Position numbers and translations under genes: made by a program. Shown here piece by piece: positions 51,052 through 61,535 of a DNA stretch of 64,000 nucleotides. A model generated the notes under the pieces. It saw nothing but the letters and a program-made list of their open reading frames with translations. It searched no databases and was not told where the DNA came from. Source of the stretch: Rhizobium johnstonii 3841 (GTDB lineage: Bacteria > Pseudomonadota > Alphaproteobacteria > Rhizobiales > Rhizobiaceae); contig NC_008380.1 in the NCBI RefSeq assembly GCF_000009265.1, positions 253,501 to 317,500 of the forward strand, given 5' to 3'. Position 1 is the stretch's first letter. Each line of letters begins with the position of its first letter.

Positions 51052-53475
51052 ATGAAATTCACGCTCTCCTGGCTGAAAGAGCATCTGGAAACGGATGCCG
51101 GCCTCGATGAAATCTGCACGCGCCTCACCGAGATCGGGCTGGAGGTCGAGGATGTCGACGACAAGGCGGCCTTCAAGCCCTTCGTCATCGCCAGGGTCGT
51201 CTCGGCCGAAAAACATCCCCAGGCCGATCGCCTGAAAGTGCTGATGGTCGATACCGGATCCGGCGCACCGGTCCAGGTCGTCTGCGGCGCCCCGAATGCG
51301 CGCGCCGGCCTCGTCGGCGCCTTCGCAGCGCCCGGAACCTATGTTCCCGGCATCGATGTGACGCTCGCCGTCGGCAACATCCGCGGCGTCGAAAGCCATG
51401 GCATGATGTGCTCCGAAAAGGAGCTGCAGATCTCCGACAGCCACGACGGCATCATCGATCTGCCCGAGGATGCGCCGGTCGGCCAGAGTTATGCCGCCTA
51501 TGCTCATCTCGACGATCCCCTCATCGAGATCAACTTGACGCCCAACCGGCCGGACTGCACCTCGATCCACGGCATCGCCCGCGATCTCGCCGCCTCCGGC
51601 CTCGGCACGCTGAAGATGCGGCCCGCCCCGTCCTTCGCCGTCGAGGGTGAGACGCCGGTGAAGCTGACGCTCGATCTCGATGATCCGAAGCTCTGCCCGG
51701 GCTTTGCGCTGCGCCTCGTGCGCGGCGTCAGGAACGGCCCGAGCCCGCGCTGGATGCAGCAGCGGCTGATCGCCATCGGCCTGCGCCCGATCAACGCTCT
51801 GGTCGATGTCACCAATTACATGACCTTCGATCAAGGGCGGCCGATCCACGTCTTCGATGCCGCCAAGATCAACGGCAACCTGGCCGTCCGTCGTGCCGCC
51901 GAAGGCGAGACGGTGCTGGCGCTCGACCAGCGCGAATACAAGCTGTCGCCGAACAACGTCGTCATCTCCGATGAAAACGGTATCGAGTCGATCGGCGGCA
52001 TCATGGGCGGCGAACATTCCGGCTGCGACGAGAACACCGTCGACGTGCTGATCGAATCCGCCCTGTGGGATCCGATGAACATCGCCAAATCAGGCCGCAG
52101 CCTCGGCATCATCACCGATGCCCGCTACCGCTTCGAACGCGGCGTTGATCCGGAATATATGGTCCCGGGTCTCGAACGCACGACGGAACTGGTGCTGGAG
52201 CTTTGCGGCGGCAAGGCCGCCAAGGCCGAGATCGTCGGCTACCAGGGTTACGAACCGAAGATCGTCGATTTCCCCTATTCGGAGGTCAAGCGCCTGACGG
52301 GCCTCGACGTCTCGAATGAGGAAAGCAACACGATTCTGACGCGCCTCGGCTTTACCGTCTCCGGTTCCGGCGAGCGCGTCTCCGTCGCTGTCCCCTCCTG
52401 GCGTCCCGATGTCGACGGTAAGGCCGATCTCGTCGAGGAGGTCATGCGCATTCACGGCGTCGACAATATCAAGCCGGCGCCGCTTGAAAGCCATGCGGCC
52501 GTCAACGGCAAGATCCTGACGACGCTGCAGATCCGCACCCGCCTCGCCAAGCGGGCGCTCGCCGCGCGCGGCATGCTCGAAGCCGTCACCTGGTCCTTCA
52601 TTCCCGAAGACCAGGCAAAGCTCTTCGGCGGGGGTTCGCCCGCCCTCAAGCTTGCCAACCCGATTGCCGCCGAAATGTCGGATATGCGCCCGTCGCTGCT
52701 GCCGGGCCTGCTGTCAGCCGCCCAGCGCAATGCCGACAAGGGTTACGGCGACGTCGCCCTCTTCGAGGTCTCCGGCACTTATGAGAACGACAGGCCGGAG
52801 GGTCAGCGCCGCGTTGCCGGCGGCATCCGCCGCGGCACGGCCTCGCTTGCCGGCGCCGGTCGCGCCTGGTCGAACGCCGCCAAGGGCGGCGGCAAGCCGG
52901 TCGACGTCTTCGACGCCAAGGCCGACGCGCTCGCCGTCATCGAAGCCTGCGGCCTGCCGATGGGCAATATCCAGATCGAGCAGGGGGGCCCGGCATGGTA
53001 CCATCCCGGCCGCTCCGGCACGATCAAGATGGGGCCGAAGGTCGTGCTCGGCTATTTCGGCGAATTCCATCCGCTGACGCTGGAATCGCTCGACGTCTCC
53101 GGCGCGCTCTGCGGCTTCGAGGTCTATGTCGACGCCATGCCGGAGGCCAAGCGCAAGGCGACGCGCACCAAACCGGCGCTCGAGCTGTCGCCGTTCCAGC
53201 TGGTGCGGCGCGACTTCGCCTTCGTCGTCGACAAGACGGTGGAAGCCGGCGCCATCGTCAAGGCCGCGACGGGCGCCGACCGCAAGCTGGTGACCGCCGT
53301 CAATGTGTTCGATATCTTCGAGGGCGCATCGGTTGGCGACGGTAAGAAGTCGGTGGCGATCGAGGTGCAGATCCAGCCGGTCGAGCGCACGCTGACGGAT
53401 GAGGATTTCGAGGCGCTGACGCAGAAGATCGTCGCCAGTGTTGCGAAATTCACCGGCGGTGTCCTCAGAAGCTGA
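51052..53475 (+). CDS. pheT: Phenylalanine-tRNA ligase beta subunit
   Basis: An 807-residue subunit that edits Tyr-tRNA(Phe) and binds tRNA. Domains in order are an EMAP-like tRNA-binding domain (about 40-150, [15 protein letters not shown]), the B3/B4 editing domain (about 210-370), B5 (about 400-470), the class II-like core and the anticodon-binding FDX-ACB domain (about 710-805, [20 protein letters not shown]). It is cotranscribed with pheS. The length is normal. Confidence 0.97.
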   Translation: MKFTLSWLKEHLETDAGLDEICTRLTEIGLEVEDVDDKAAFKPFVIARVVSAEKHPQADRLKVLMVDTGSGAPVQVVCGAPNARAGLVGAFAAPGTYVPGIDVTLAVGNIRGVESHGMMCSEKELQISDSHDGIIDLPEDAPVGQSYAAYAHLDDPLIEINLTPNRPDCTSIHGIARDLAASGLGTLKMRPAPSFAVEGETPVKLTLDLDDPKLCPGFALRLVRGVRNGPSPRWMQQRLIAIGLRPINALVDVTNYMTFDQGRPIHVFDAAKINGNLAVRRAAEGETVLALDQREYKLSPNNVVISDENGIESIGGIMGGEHSGCDENTVDVLIESALWDPMNIAKSGRSLGIITDARYRFERGVDPEYMVPGLERTTELVLELCGGKAAKAEIVGYQGYEPKIVDFPYSEVKRLTGLDVSNEESNTILTRLGFTVSGSGERVSVAVPSWRPDVDGKADLVEEVMRIHGVDNIKPAPLESHAAVNGKILTTLQIRTRLAKRALAARGMLEAVTWSFIPEDQAKLFGGGSPALKLANPIAAEMSDMRPSLLPGLLSAAQRNADKGYGDVALFEVSGTYENDRPEGQRRVAGGIRRGTASLAGAGRAWSNAAKGGGKPVDVFDAKADALAVIEACGLPMGNIQIEQGGPAWYHPGRSGTIKMGPKVVLGYFGEFHPLTLESLDVSGALCGFEVYVDAMPEAKRKATRTKPALELSPFQLVRRDFAFVVDKTVEAGAIVKAATGADRKLVTAVNVFDIFEGASVGDGKKSVAIEVQIQPVERTLTDEDFEALTQKIVASVAKFTGGVLRS

Positions 53476-53529
53476 GCGTCACCCAACGTTGCCAGATAAT
53501 GGACCGGTCGCGAATGGCGGCCGGTCTTT

Positions 53530-53889
53530 TCACCGATGCAGATGGAAGAGTTTGCTGACGATCGTCCAGCGGCCGTCGATCTTCAGCAGCGAGAGATAAT
53601 CGGTAAAGCGCATGCCGGCAAAATCGTCGGTGACCTTGACGCTTGCCGCATCGCCCTCGACATCGACACTCTGGATGTCCATGTAGGGCTGCGTGCCGGG
53701 CGGCGCCGGCTCCTCCTGCAGGATCGCGGCGATGAATTCGTCCCGCGTCAGCCATTCGACCGCATTTTCGTAATGGCCGATGATCGAGCTTTTCGGGTGA
53801 AAGGCCTTTTTCAAGGCTGCCTCATTGGCGAAGGCCATGCCTTCGACATAGAGATGAACCGTCTGTTCGACTGCCTGCCTGTCCGACAT
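53530..53889 (-). CDS. NTF2-like/putative lumazine-binding family protein
   Basis: A 119-residue cone-shaped NTF2-like fold protein (SnoaL/lumazine-binding type): AVEQTVHLYVEGMAFANEAA, then KKAFHPKSSIIGHYENAVEW, and the strands TDYLSLLKIDGRWTIVSKLF with the final His. These proteins bind or convert small molecules, but the function here is unknown. It is convergent with pheT. Confidence 0.75.
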   Translation of the reverse strand: MSDRQAVEQTVHLYVEGMAFANEAALKKAFHPKSSIIGHYENAVEWLTRDEFIAAILQEEPAPPGTQPYMDIQSVDVEGDAASVKVTDDFAGMRFTDYLSLLKIDGRWTIVSKLFHLHR

Positions 53890-53996
53890 ATTTTCATCCC
53901 GTTCTCAGAGATGGTGTTAGATAGTTTCGCCGAGCCCGAAGGCAAGCCCGGCCGGTTGTGGCCGACCGGGCTTTCGCTCTTTGTTTCGGTAGGGGT

Positions 53997-55064
<1,068 letters not shown>

Positions 55065-55116
55065 TCAATCAGAAAATACATGCAGTTTCTAACAGGTTGT
55101 TCTATAATTTCGATCA

Positions 55117-56025
55117 ATGAACAGGACACAGCTCTCGCAACTCGCCGTTCTCGCCGCCGTCTCGGAGCATCGCAGCTTCCGGGCGGCGGCGAAGGAACTC
55201 CTCGTCGCGCCCTCGGCAATCAGCCATGCGATATCGAGCCTCGAGGAAAGTCTGGGGGTGCGGCTTCTGGCGCGCACCACCCGAAGCGTCGCGCCGACGG
55301 AAGAGGGCCGCCTGCTGCTTGAAAGACTTCGTCCCGCGCTGGAGGAGATCGACATTGCTCTGGAGGCCGTCCGCGATACGCGCGCCAAGCCGGCCGGAAA
55401 CCTGCGCATCACTGCGCCGCGCTTCGCCTCCGATCTGCTGCTCGCTCCGCGGCTCGGCGACTTTCTCAATCTCTATCCCGATATCACCCTGGAGATCGCC
55501 AATGAAGATGGCTTCACCGATATCGTCAAGGAGGGTTTCGATGCCGGTATCCGGCTGGAGGAGAGCCTGGAGGCTGACATGATCGCGGTCAGGGTCTCGC
55601 CCGATCTGACGACGGTGATCGCCGCTTCGCCCGAATATTTCGAGCATCATCCGAAGCCGGAGCATCCGCGCGATCTCGTCCATCATCGCTGCATCAAGCG
55701 GCGCTTTACCAACGGCTCGATCTATCGCTGGGAATTCGAAAAGGACGGGCAGGAACTCGTCGTTTCGGTCGACGGGCCGCTGATCGTCAGCGAGGATCGG
55801 CTGGCTTTGCTTGCGGCGCTGAACGGCGCCGGCCTTGCCTATCTCTTCGACATGCGCGTCTATGATGAGCTGGCGGGCGGCACACTTGTGCGGGTGCTGG
55901 AAGATTGGTGCGCGCCCTATTCCGGGCCGTTTCTCTATTACCCCACCCGGCGGCAGATGCGGCCGGCGCTACGCGCCTTCATAGATTTCTTCAGATACAG
56001 CGAGCAGGATACGGGCGGCCGGTAA
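55117..56025 (+). CDS. LysR family transcriptional regulator
   Basis: A 302-residue LysR-type regulator of the CrgA/YhcS-like branch. The helix-turn-helix is at about 5-62 (LAVLAAVSEHRSFRAAAKEL, VAPSAISHAISSLEESLGVR), and the effector domain at about 90-295 includes GNLRITAPRFASDLLLAPRL. The divergent aldo/keto reductase gene 124 bases away is the obvious target, the usual LysR arrangement. Confidence 0.92.
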   Translation: MNRTQLSQLAVLAAVSEHRSFRAAAKELLVAPSAISHAISSLEESLGVRLLARTTRSVAPTEEGRLLLERLRPALEEIDIALEAVRDTRAKPAGNLRITAPRFASDLLLAPRLGDFLNLYPDITLEIANEDGFTDIVKEGFDAGIRLEESLEADMIAVRVSPDLTTVIAASPEYFEHHPKPEHPRDLVHHRCIKRRFTNGSIYRWEFEKDGQELVVSVDGPLIVSEDRLALLAALNGAGLAYLFDMRVYDELAGGTLVRVLEDWCAPYSGPFLYYPTRRQMRPALRAFIDFFRYSEQDTGGR

Positions 56026-56070
56026 GGAATGGAAACCGGGCCGCCCGTTCTCATTAGGGCGCTTTATGCA

Positions 56071-56568
56071 TCAGGCAGCCTTTGCCTTCTGGTTTGCTGC
56101 CGTGGTGGCTAGCTGGGAGAGGGTCTTGTCGGTGGCCGTTTCCTGTTGCAGCGTCTGGTCGAGCAGGCCGACGACCTCCTTGAGACCGAGGGTCGCGGCC
56201 CAGGTCTTCAGCGTGCCGTAACGGGCGATTTCATAATGCTCGACGGCCTGGGCAGCGGAAATCAGGCCGGCATCGAGAGCCACCGTGCCCTTGAATTCCT
56301 CCATGATTTCCTCGCCCTCGGCGATAATGCCCTGGATCGCCTCGCAAGTCTTGCCCTGGGCGCGTTTGCCGATCAGCTCGAAAACCTGCTGCAGGCGCTC
56401 GACCTGGCCTTCGGTTTCCTCACGGTGTTTTTCGAAGCCCTTCTTCAATTCGGGGGATTGGGCGGCGCGCGCCATCTTCGGCAGGGCGCGCAATATCTGC
56501 CGTTCGGCGAAGTAGATGTCCTTCAGCGTGTCGTAGAAGAGATCTTCCAACGTCTTTTCCTTGGCCAT
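56071..56568 (-). CDS. YciE/YciF-type ferritin-like protein (DUF892)
   Basis: A 165-residue four-helix bundle of the DUF892 family. LEDLFYDTLKDIYFAERQIL opens helix 1, HREETEGQVERLQQVFELIG lies in helix 2, DAGLISAAQAVEHYEIARYG in helix 3 and LLDQTLQQETATDKTLSQLA in helix 4; the Glu/His residues could bind two metals. Relatives are induced by general or osmotic stress. AAGGATC precedes the ATG. Confidence 0.87.
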   Translation of the reverse strand: MAKEKTLEDLFYDTLKDIYFAERQILRALPKMARAAQSPELKKGFEKHREETEGQVERLQQVFELIGKRAQGKTCEAIQGIIAEGEEIMEEFKGTVALDAGLISAAQAVEHYEIARYGTLKTWAATLGLKEVVGLLDQTLQQETATDKTLSQLATTAANQKAKAA

Positions 56569-56714
56569 TTTCTCGATCCTTGTTTTGGGGAAAACCGCGA
56601 ATGCGGCGACACATTAAGAAGAGAAGATCGCGCTAATTGTTCCCGATCGATTTCGGGTGGACTGGAAATCGGTGCCGGGCGATGATTCCTGCCATCGATG
56701 TGGGAGGTGAAGTC

Positions 56715-57332
56715 ATGCGAAAGCCGGGTTCGATGAAGGGTCTGGAGGATCTCGGCCGTGTGCGGCTGTCGCAAAACTTCTTTCTCCGCGATTTCCTGCA
56801 CTCCGAAATCGCTGATTTCTACCGCATCCCCAACATCCCCGAGGATCCCGATCTGGCGATCGAGACAGGCAAGAGGCTCTGCGAGGAATTGCTGGAGCCG
56901 CTGGAGGCAACGTTCGGACGGCTGCATATTCGTTCCGGCTATCGTTCGCCTGCGGTCAACAGGTTCGGCAACGAGAACAAACTGAACTGTTCGACCAATG
57001 CGTCCACCGCCGCGCATCACATCTGGGATATGAGGGACTTTGACGGCTGCATGGGTGCTGCCGTCTGCATTGCCGTGCCGTGGATGGTCGACCATTACCG
57101 CGTTGAAAGCGACTGGCAGCGGCTCGCCTGGTGGATTCACGACCACCTGCCTTATGCTTCGCTCTGCTTTTTCCCGAAGCTCTGGGCCTTCAATATCCAA
57201 TGGCACGAACGGCCGAAACGGGTGATCCAGAGTTATGTCAGCCCGCGCGGCATCCTGACCAAACCCGGCATGGCCAACTGGGAAAGCGATCATTCCGAGT
57301 GGTATACGGGTTTTCCATTGCTCAAAAGCTGA
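56715..57332 (+). CDS. Peptidase M15-like (D-Ala-D-Ala carboxypeptidase fold) protein
   Basis: A 205-residue protein without a signal peptide. NFFLRDFLHSEIADF and GRLHIRSGYRSPAVNRFGNE resemble the opening of M15A/YcbK-like peptidases, and the segment STAAHHIWDMRD could hold the zinc-binding His and Asp. A second His pair appears in SDWQRLAWWIHDHLPY. The start at 56715 has GGGAGG upstream. The zinc site is not fully canonical, so the activity is uncertain. Confidence 0.6.
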   Translation: MRKPGSMKGLEDLGRVRLSQNFFLRDFLHSEIADFYRIPNIPEDPDLAIETGKRLCEELLEPLEATFGRLHIRSGYRSPAVNRFGNENKLNCSTNASTAAHHIWDMRDFDGCMGAAVCIAVPWMVDHYRVESDWQRLAWWIHDHLPYASLCFFPKLWAFNIQWHERPKRVIQSYVSPRGILTKPGMANWESDHSEWYTGFPLLKS

Positions 57333-57765
57333 TCCTATAGCGGATGTGGCCGTCGCTCTCGACATAGCTGTCATAGAGCGCCCGCGCGGTTCTGTTCTGC
57401 TCGCTCGTATGCCAGTAGAGCCGCGACCAGCCCTTGGCTTTGCAGGTCGAAACGAGATCGTCCATCAGTGCCCGCCCGACGCCCTGGCCGCGCGCATCGG
57501 CATCGACGAACAGGTCTTCGAGATAGCAGTCCCTGCCGCGGATCCACGTGCCCTCATGCGTGAGATAGAGCGCAAAGCCCATCATCCGGCCATCGACCTC
57601 GGCGACACGCATCGCAATCGCCGACGCCGGATCGAAGACCCGGCGCCATGTGGAATCGGTAATATCGGCATCGACGGTGACGTCGTAAAAGACGAGGTAG
57701 GCGGCCCAAAGTTCGCGCCAGCGGGCTTCGTCTTCGGGGCGGGCCTCACGTATCGTCACGGTCAT
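57322..57765 (-). CDS. GNAT family N-acetyltransferase
   Basis: A 147-residue acetyltransferase. Acetyl-CoA binding is shown by LEDLFVDADARGQGVGRALM at about 83-102; the start VTIREARPEDEARWRELWAA and the late LYWHTSEQNRTARALYDSYV are typical. It overlaps the end of the M15-like gene by 11 bases on the opposite strand and is followed upstream by an aldo/keto reductase gene on the same strand (gap 14), so these two may form an operon. Confidence 0.88.
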   Translation of the reverse strand: MTVTIREARPEDEARWRELWAAYLVFYDVTVDADITDSTWRRVFDPASAIAMRVAEVDGRMMGFALYLTHEGTWIRGRDCYLEDLFVDADARGQGVGRALMDDLVSTCKAKGWSRLYWHTSEQNRTARALYDSYVESDGHIRYRISF

Positions 57766-57779
57766 GGCGTCTCTTTCTT

Positions 57780-58727
57780 TCAGGCGCCGGCTTGGTCGAG
57801 CAGCGCCATCGCATCATCGGAAAGCGCAAGTGTCGCCGATTTCGCCAGGCTTTCAAGCTGTGAAAGGCTGGTCGCGCTGGCGATCGGCGCCGTCACGCCC
57901 TTCTTGCGCAGCAGCCAGGCGAGCGAAATTTCCGCCGGCTTGGCGCCGGTCTCGGCAGAAACCTTGTCGAGCGCGGCCAGGATGCGCAGGCCTTTGTCGT
58001 CGAGATATTTCGAAACCCGGCCTTCGCGTGCGCGGCCTTGCGTATCGGACTTGCTGCGGTATTTGCCGGTCAGGAAGCCGGCGGCGAGGCTGAAATAGGT
58101 GATGACGCCGATGTCTTCCTTGACGCAGAGATCGGCAAGCGGCCCCTCGAAGCTCGAACGTTCATAGAGATTATATTCCGGCTGCAACACATCGTAACGC
58201 GGCAATCCGGCCTTTTCGGCAGCGTCGAAGGAAGCCTGGAGCAGTTTCGCATCATAATTCGAGCAGCCGATGGCGCGGATTTTGCCCTGCTGCTTCAGCT
58301 TGGCATAGGCGCCGAGCGTTTCCTCGTGCGGCGTATCTTCATCCGGCCAGTGCGAGAGATAGACGTCGATGTAGTCGGTCTGCAGCCGGCGCAGCGAATC
58401 CTCGACCGCCTTCAGGATATAGGTCTCCTTCAGCGTCTTTCCCTGTCCCATGTCGGAGCCGACCTTGGTGACGATGAGAGCCTTGTCGCGGGAGACCTTG
58501 GCTTGGCTTAGCCAGCGCCCGATGATTTCCTCGGAATCGCCGCCCTTGTTGCCGGGAACCCACGAGGAATAGACATCGGCCGTATCGATCGTATTCAGGC
58601 CCGCGTCGAAGAAGGCATCGAGAATAGCGAAGGATGTTTTTTCGTCGGCGGTCCAGCCGAAGACATTGCCGCCGATGACGATCGGCGCGACCGATAGACC
58701 TGTTTTTCCAAGCCGGCGCATTTCCAT
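57780..58727 (-). CDS. Aldo/keto reductase
   Basis: A 315-residue NADP-dependent reductase. [20 protein letters not shown] begins the protein, with Asp/Tyr in [15 protein letters not shown] near 50-64, Lys in [13 protein letters not shown] near 88 and His in [13 protein letters not shown] near 128. The ATG at 58727 has GGAG 6 bases upstream; the frame continues upstream without support. It is divergent from the Gfo/Idh/MocA dehydrogenase gene, suggesting joint sugar metabolism. Confidence 0.9.
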   Translation of the reverse strand: MEMRRLGKTGLSVAPIVIGGNVFGWTADEKTSFAILDAFFDAGLNTIDTADVYSSWVPGNKGGDSEEIIGRWLSQAKVSRDKALIVTKVGSDMGQGKTLKETYILKAVEDSLRRLQTDYIDVYLSHWPDEDTPHEETLGAYAKLKQQGKIRAIGCSNYDAKLLQASFDAAEKAGLPRYDVLQPEYNLYERSSFEGPLADLCVKEDIGVITYFSLAAGFLTGKYRSKSDTQGRAREGRVSKYLDDKGLRILAALDKVSAETGAKPAEISLAWLLRKKGVTAPIASATSLSQLESLAKSATLALSDDAMALLDQAGA

Positions 58728-58905
58728 GACGCTCTCCAGAAGTGTGAAGGAATTGAAATCGCGGATACGGCAGAACGCCGCCCTGACCAACTTAGCGCGA
58801 TCCGCGTATCCGGGAAGGCAAACTTCCGTGATTTCAGGTCGCGCCATTGCGCCGCAGCTAGGGCCTGAATATGGTTCGCGGAAATCAGTTTGGGAGACTT
58901 GGATC

Positions 58906-59892
58906 ATGCTGCGTTTCGGTATCATTTCAACGGCGAAGATCGGTCGCGACAATGTCGTTCCGGCGATCCAGGATGCGGAGAATTGCGTCGTCACGGCGAT
59001 TGCCAGCCGTGATCTGGCGCGCGCAAGGGAGATGGCCGACCGTTTCTCGGTGCCGCATGCCTTCGGCTCCTACGAGGAGATGCTGGCCTCCGACCTCATC
59101 GACGCCGTCTACATTCCGCTGCCGACCTCGCAGCATATCGAATGGTCGATCAAGGCGGCAGATGCCGGCAAACACGTGCTCTGCGAAAAGCCCTTAGCGC
59201 TCAAGGCCGACGATATCGACGACGTGATCGCCGCCCGCGACCGCAACCGGGTGGTGGTCACTGAAGCCTATATGATCACCTATTCCCCGGTCTGGCAGAA
59301 GGTGCGCTCGCTGATCGACGAGGGCGCCATCGGTTCGCTCCGGCATGTGCAGGGCGCCTTCACCTATTTCAACCGCGACCCCGCCAACATGCGCAACGTC
59401 CCCGAGCTCGGCGGCGGCGGCCTTCCTGATATCGGGGTCTATCCCGTCATGGGCACGCGTTTTTCCACCGGCAAGGAGCCGCTGTGGATCCAGGCGATCA
59501 CCGAGCGCGATGCGGATTTCGGCACGGACATCTATTCGAGCGTCAAGGCGGATTTCGGCGATTTCGAGCTGAGCTTCTATATCTCGACGCAGATGGCCAA
59601 CCGCCAGGTCATGGTCTTCCACGGCACCGAAGGCTACATCGAGGTCAAGTCGCCGTTCAACGCCAATCGCTGGGGACCGGAAGAGATCGAGCTTGCCGAC
59701 CGCAGCCACAGTGAATCGCGCATTTTCCGCTTCCAGGACAGCCGCCAGTACAAGCGGCAGGTCGAGGCCTTCGCCCGGGCGGTGAAGAACGGCAAGGAAG
59801 AGATCGTCACGCTCGAAAATTCGAAACTGAACCAGAAGGTGATCGACGCGATCTATCGGGCCAGCGAAAAGGACGGCTGGGAGGCGGTCTAG
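58906..59892 (+). CDS. Gfo/Idh/MocA family oxidoreductase
   Basis: A 328-residue NAD(P)-dependent dehydrogenase for sugars or polyols. The Rossmann start is [20 protein letters not shown], followed by [20 protein letters not shown] and the catalytic Lys in [14 protein letters not shown] near residue 95; the C-terminal beta-sheet domain carries [13 protein letters not shown] with the conserved Asp. GGGAG precedes the ATG at 58906. Its stop overlaps the start of repeat D. Confidence 0.92.
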   Translation: MLRFGIISTAKIGRDNVVPAIQDAENCVVTAIASRDLARAREMADRFSVPHAFGSYEEMLASDLIDAVYIPLPTSQHIEWSIKAADAGKHVLCEKPLALKADDIDDVIAARDRNRVVVTEAYMITYSPVWQKVRSLIDEGAIGSLRHVQGAFTYFNRDPANMRNVPELGGGGLPDIGVYPVMGTRFSTGKEPLWIQAITERDADFGTDIYSSVKADFGDFELSFYISTQMANRQVMVFHGTEGYIEVKSPFNANRWGPEEIELADRSHSESRIFRFQDSRQYKRQVEAFARAVKNGKEEIVTLENSKLNQKVIDAIYRASEKDGWEAV

Positions 59893-59995
59893 CGCATAAC
59901 CCCGAAAATCGGAATCGATTTTCGGAAAGGATTATGCGCCATTCAGGGGGTTAGAGCGTCCTTAGCGCGTCCTATTGGACGCGCGGCGCTCTAAT
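59892..59995. repeat. Rhizobial palindromic repeat, family D (copy 2)
   Basis: A bipartite dyad like 13101-13205: GCGCATAA with TTATGCGC around GAAAATCGGAATCGATTTTC, then TTAGAGCG with CGCTCTAA around GCGCGTCC/GGACGCGC. It fills the whole space between the convergent dehydrogenase and GtrA genes and could terminate both transcripts. Confidence 0.85.
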
Positions 59996-60372
59996 CATTC
60001 CGCGCGGAAGACGAAGCGCGAATAGCCGAAGAAGCTGAAGATCATCGAGGCGATGCTGGCGATCACCATGGCCGCCAGCGGCTGAAGTGCCGGCAGCGAC
60101 AGCAGAAGGGCGGAATAGAGCCCGTAATTGACGAGCGCTGCCGTCACCCCGACCGAGCCGTAGCGGAAACCTTCGGCGGCAAGCGAACGGCCGGAGCGAT
60201 CGAAGGTGAAGCTCCGGTTGAAAGCCCAGGTCGCCGCCATGGCGAAGGCGATCGCCACGAGCCGCGCCAGAAACGGCCCGAGCGGCGTCAGCGCAAGCAG
60301 CGCCGACAGAATGCCAGCATCGACCAGGAAGCCGATGCCGCCGGCGATCGCGAAGTGGATGAGCTTTCTCAT
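59995..60372 (-). CDS. GtrA family membrane protein
   Basis: A 125-residue protein with four membrane spans, typical of GtrA flippase-like proteins that help move polyprenyl-linked sugars across the inner membrane. KLIHFAIAGGIGFLVDAGIL, FAMAATWAFNRSFTFDRSGR and IFSFFGYSRFVF are family motifs. The start overlaps the stop of the glycosyltransferase gene (ATGA). Together with that gene and the GT-C-like protein it fits a three-part glycan modification system. Confidence 0.9.
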   Translation of the reverse strand: MRKLIHFAIAGGIGFLVDAGILSALLALTPLGPFLARLVAIAFAMAATWAFNRSFTFDRSGRSLAAEGFRYGSVGVTAALVNYGLYSALLLSLPALQPLAAMVIASIASMIFSFFGYSRFVFRAE

Positions 60373-61376
60373 GCCGCATCCGCCTTGCCGGGACGTGCAC
60401 GCGATACCGGCCCTGCGTCGCTGAGCGGTGCCTTCAACGCGCTCGGCCTTTCCAGGCCCATATAATGGATACGAAGCTGTTCGGCGCGGGCACGCGCAAC
60501 GGAATCCAGGATGACGCCGGCGGTGAACAGCATGAAGGAAATCATCAGCAGCGCCGTCGACAGCACCCAGGTCGGCATGCGGCTGACGAGACCCGTCTCG
60601 AAATATTCCGCCAGCACCGGCGCCATGAAGCCGAGGCTCGCCAGCATGAAGGTGGCGCTGATCGCGCTGAAAAAGGCGAAGGGCCGGGTTTCCTTCATCA
60701 GCATTGCGAACATCCAGAGGATCTTGGCGCCGTCGCGGAATGTCGAAAGCTTGGAATGCGAGCCTTCCGGCCGGCGGCCATAGTCGAGCTCCAGCTCGCT
60801 GACCGGCAGCTTCAGCCGGGAGGCATGCACGGACATTTCGGTTTCGATCTCGAAGCCGCCGGATACCGCCGGGAAACTCTTGACGAAGCGGCGCGAAAAC
60901 GCGCGGTAGCCGGAGAAGATATCGGTGAAGTCGGGGCCGAAGATCATCCGATAGAGCAGGTTGAAAAGCCGGTTGCCGAGCGCATGGCCCTGACGGCCGG
61001 CATCGGAGTGCACGCCGCGCCTGGTGCCGACCACCATGTCGGCGCGCTCGGTGAGCAGCGTGCGCACGAGTTCCTCGGCATCACCAGGCGCATAGGTGCC
61101 GTCGCCGTCGGCGATGATGTAGATGTCGGCGTCGATATCGGCGAACATGCGGCGCACGACATGGCCCTTGCCCTGACGCCGCTCGCGCACGACATGCGCG
61201 CCGGCAAGCATTGCCTGCAGCGCGGTGCCGTCGGTGGAATTGTTGTCGTAGACGTGGATCGCAGCATCGGGCAGCGTCGCCCGGAAGCCCTGCACGACAG
61301 CGCTGATCGTCGCCGCTTCATTATAGCAAGGGAGCAGGACGGCAATATTCAGATTATCGGTACGCGATCGGGCCAT
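60369..61376 (-). CDS. Family 2 glycosyltransferase, GtrB/dolichol-phosphate-mannose-synthase type
   Basis: A 335-residue transferase that likely loads a sugar onto polyprenyl phosphate. The GT-A part (about 8-235) has NIAVLLPCYNEAATISAVVQ, YDNNSTDGT and the metal site IADGDGTYAPGDAEELVRTL. Two C-terminal membrane spans lie at about 245-268 and 275-300. It is coupled to gtrA. The divergent large membrane protein at 61536 would be the natural user of the lipid-linked sugar. Confidence 0.9.
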   Translation of the reverse strand: MARSRTDNLNIAVLLPCYNEAATISAVVQGFRATLPDAAIHVYDNNSTDGTALQAMLAGAHVVRERRQGKGHVVRRMFADIDADIYIIADGDGTYAPGDAEELVRTLLTERADMVVGTRRGVHSDAGRQGHALGNRLFNLLYRMIFGPDFTDIFSGYRAFSRRFVKSFPAVSGGFEIETEMSVHASRLKLPVSELELDYGRRPEGSHSKLSTFRDGAKILWMFAMLMKETRPFAFFSAISATFMLASLGFMAPVLAEYFETGLVSRMPTWVLSTALLMISFMLFTAGVILDSVARARAEQLRIHYMGLERPSALKAPLSDAGPVSRARPGKADAA

Positions 61377-61535
61377 GACTCTACTCGTTACACTGAAAGC
61401 CGCGCTCAGCCTAAATCACGCGCCGTTAATAAGACCCTATGACGCAGGCAAAATCGGCAGCTGCCACAAACGGCTTTACACTTTCTTGATCGGCGGCGGC
61501 TAAAGTTCGGGTATCGAAACGAACCGCTAACCACA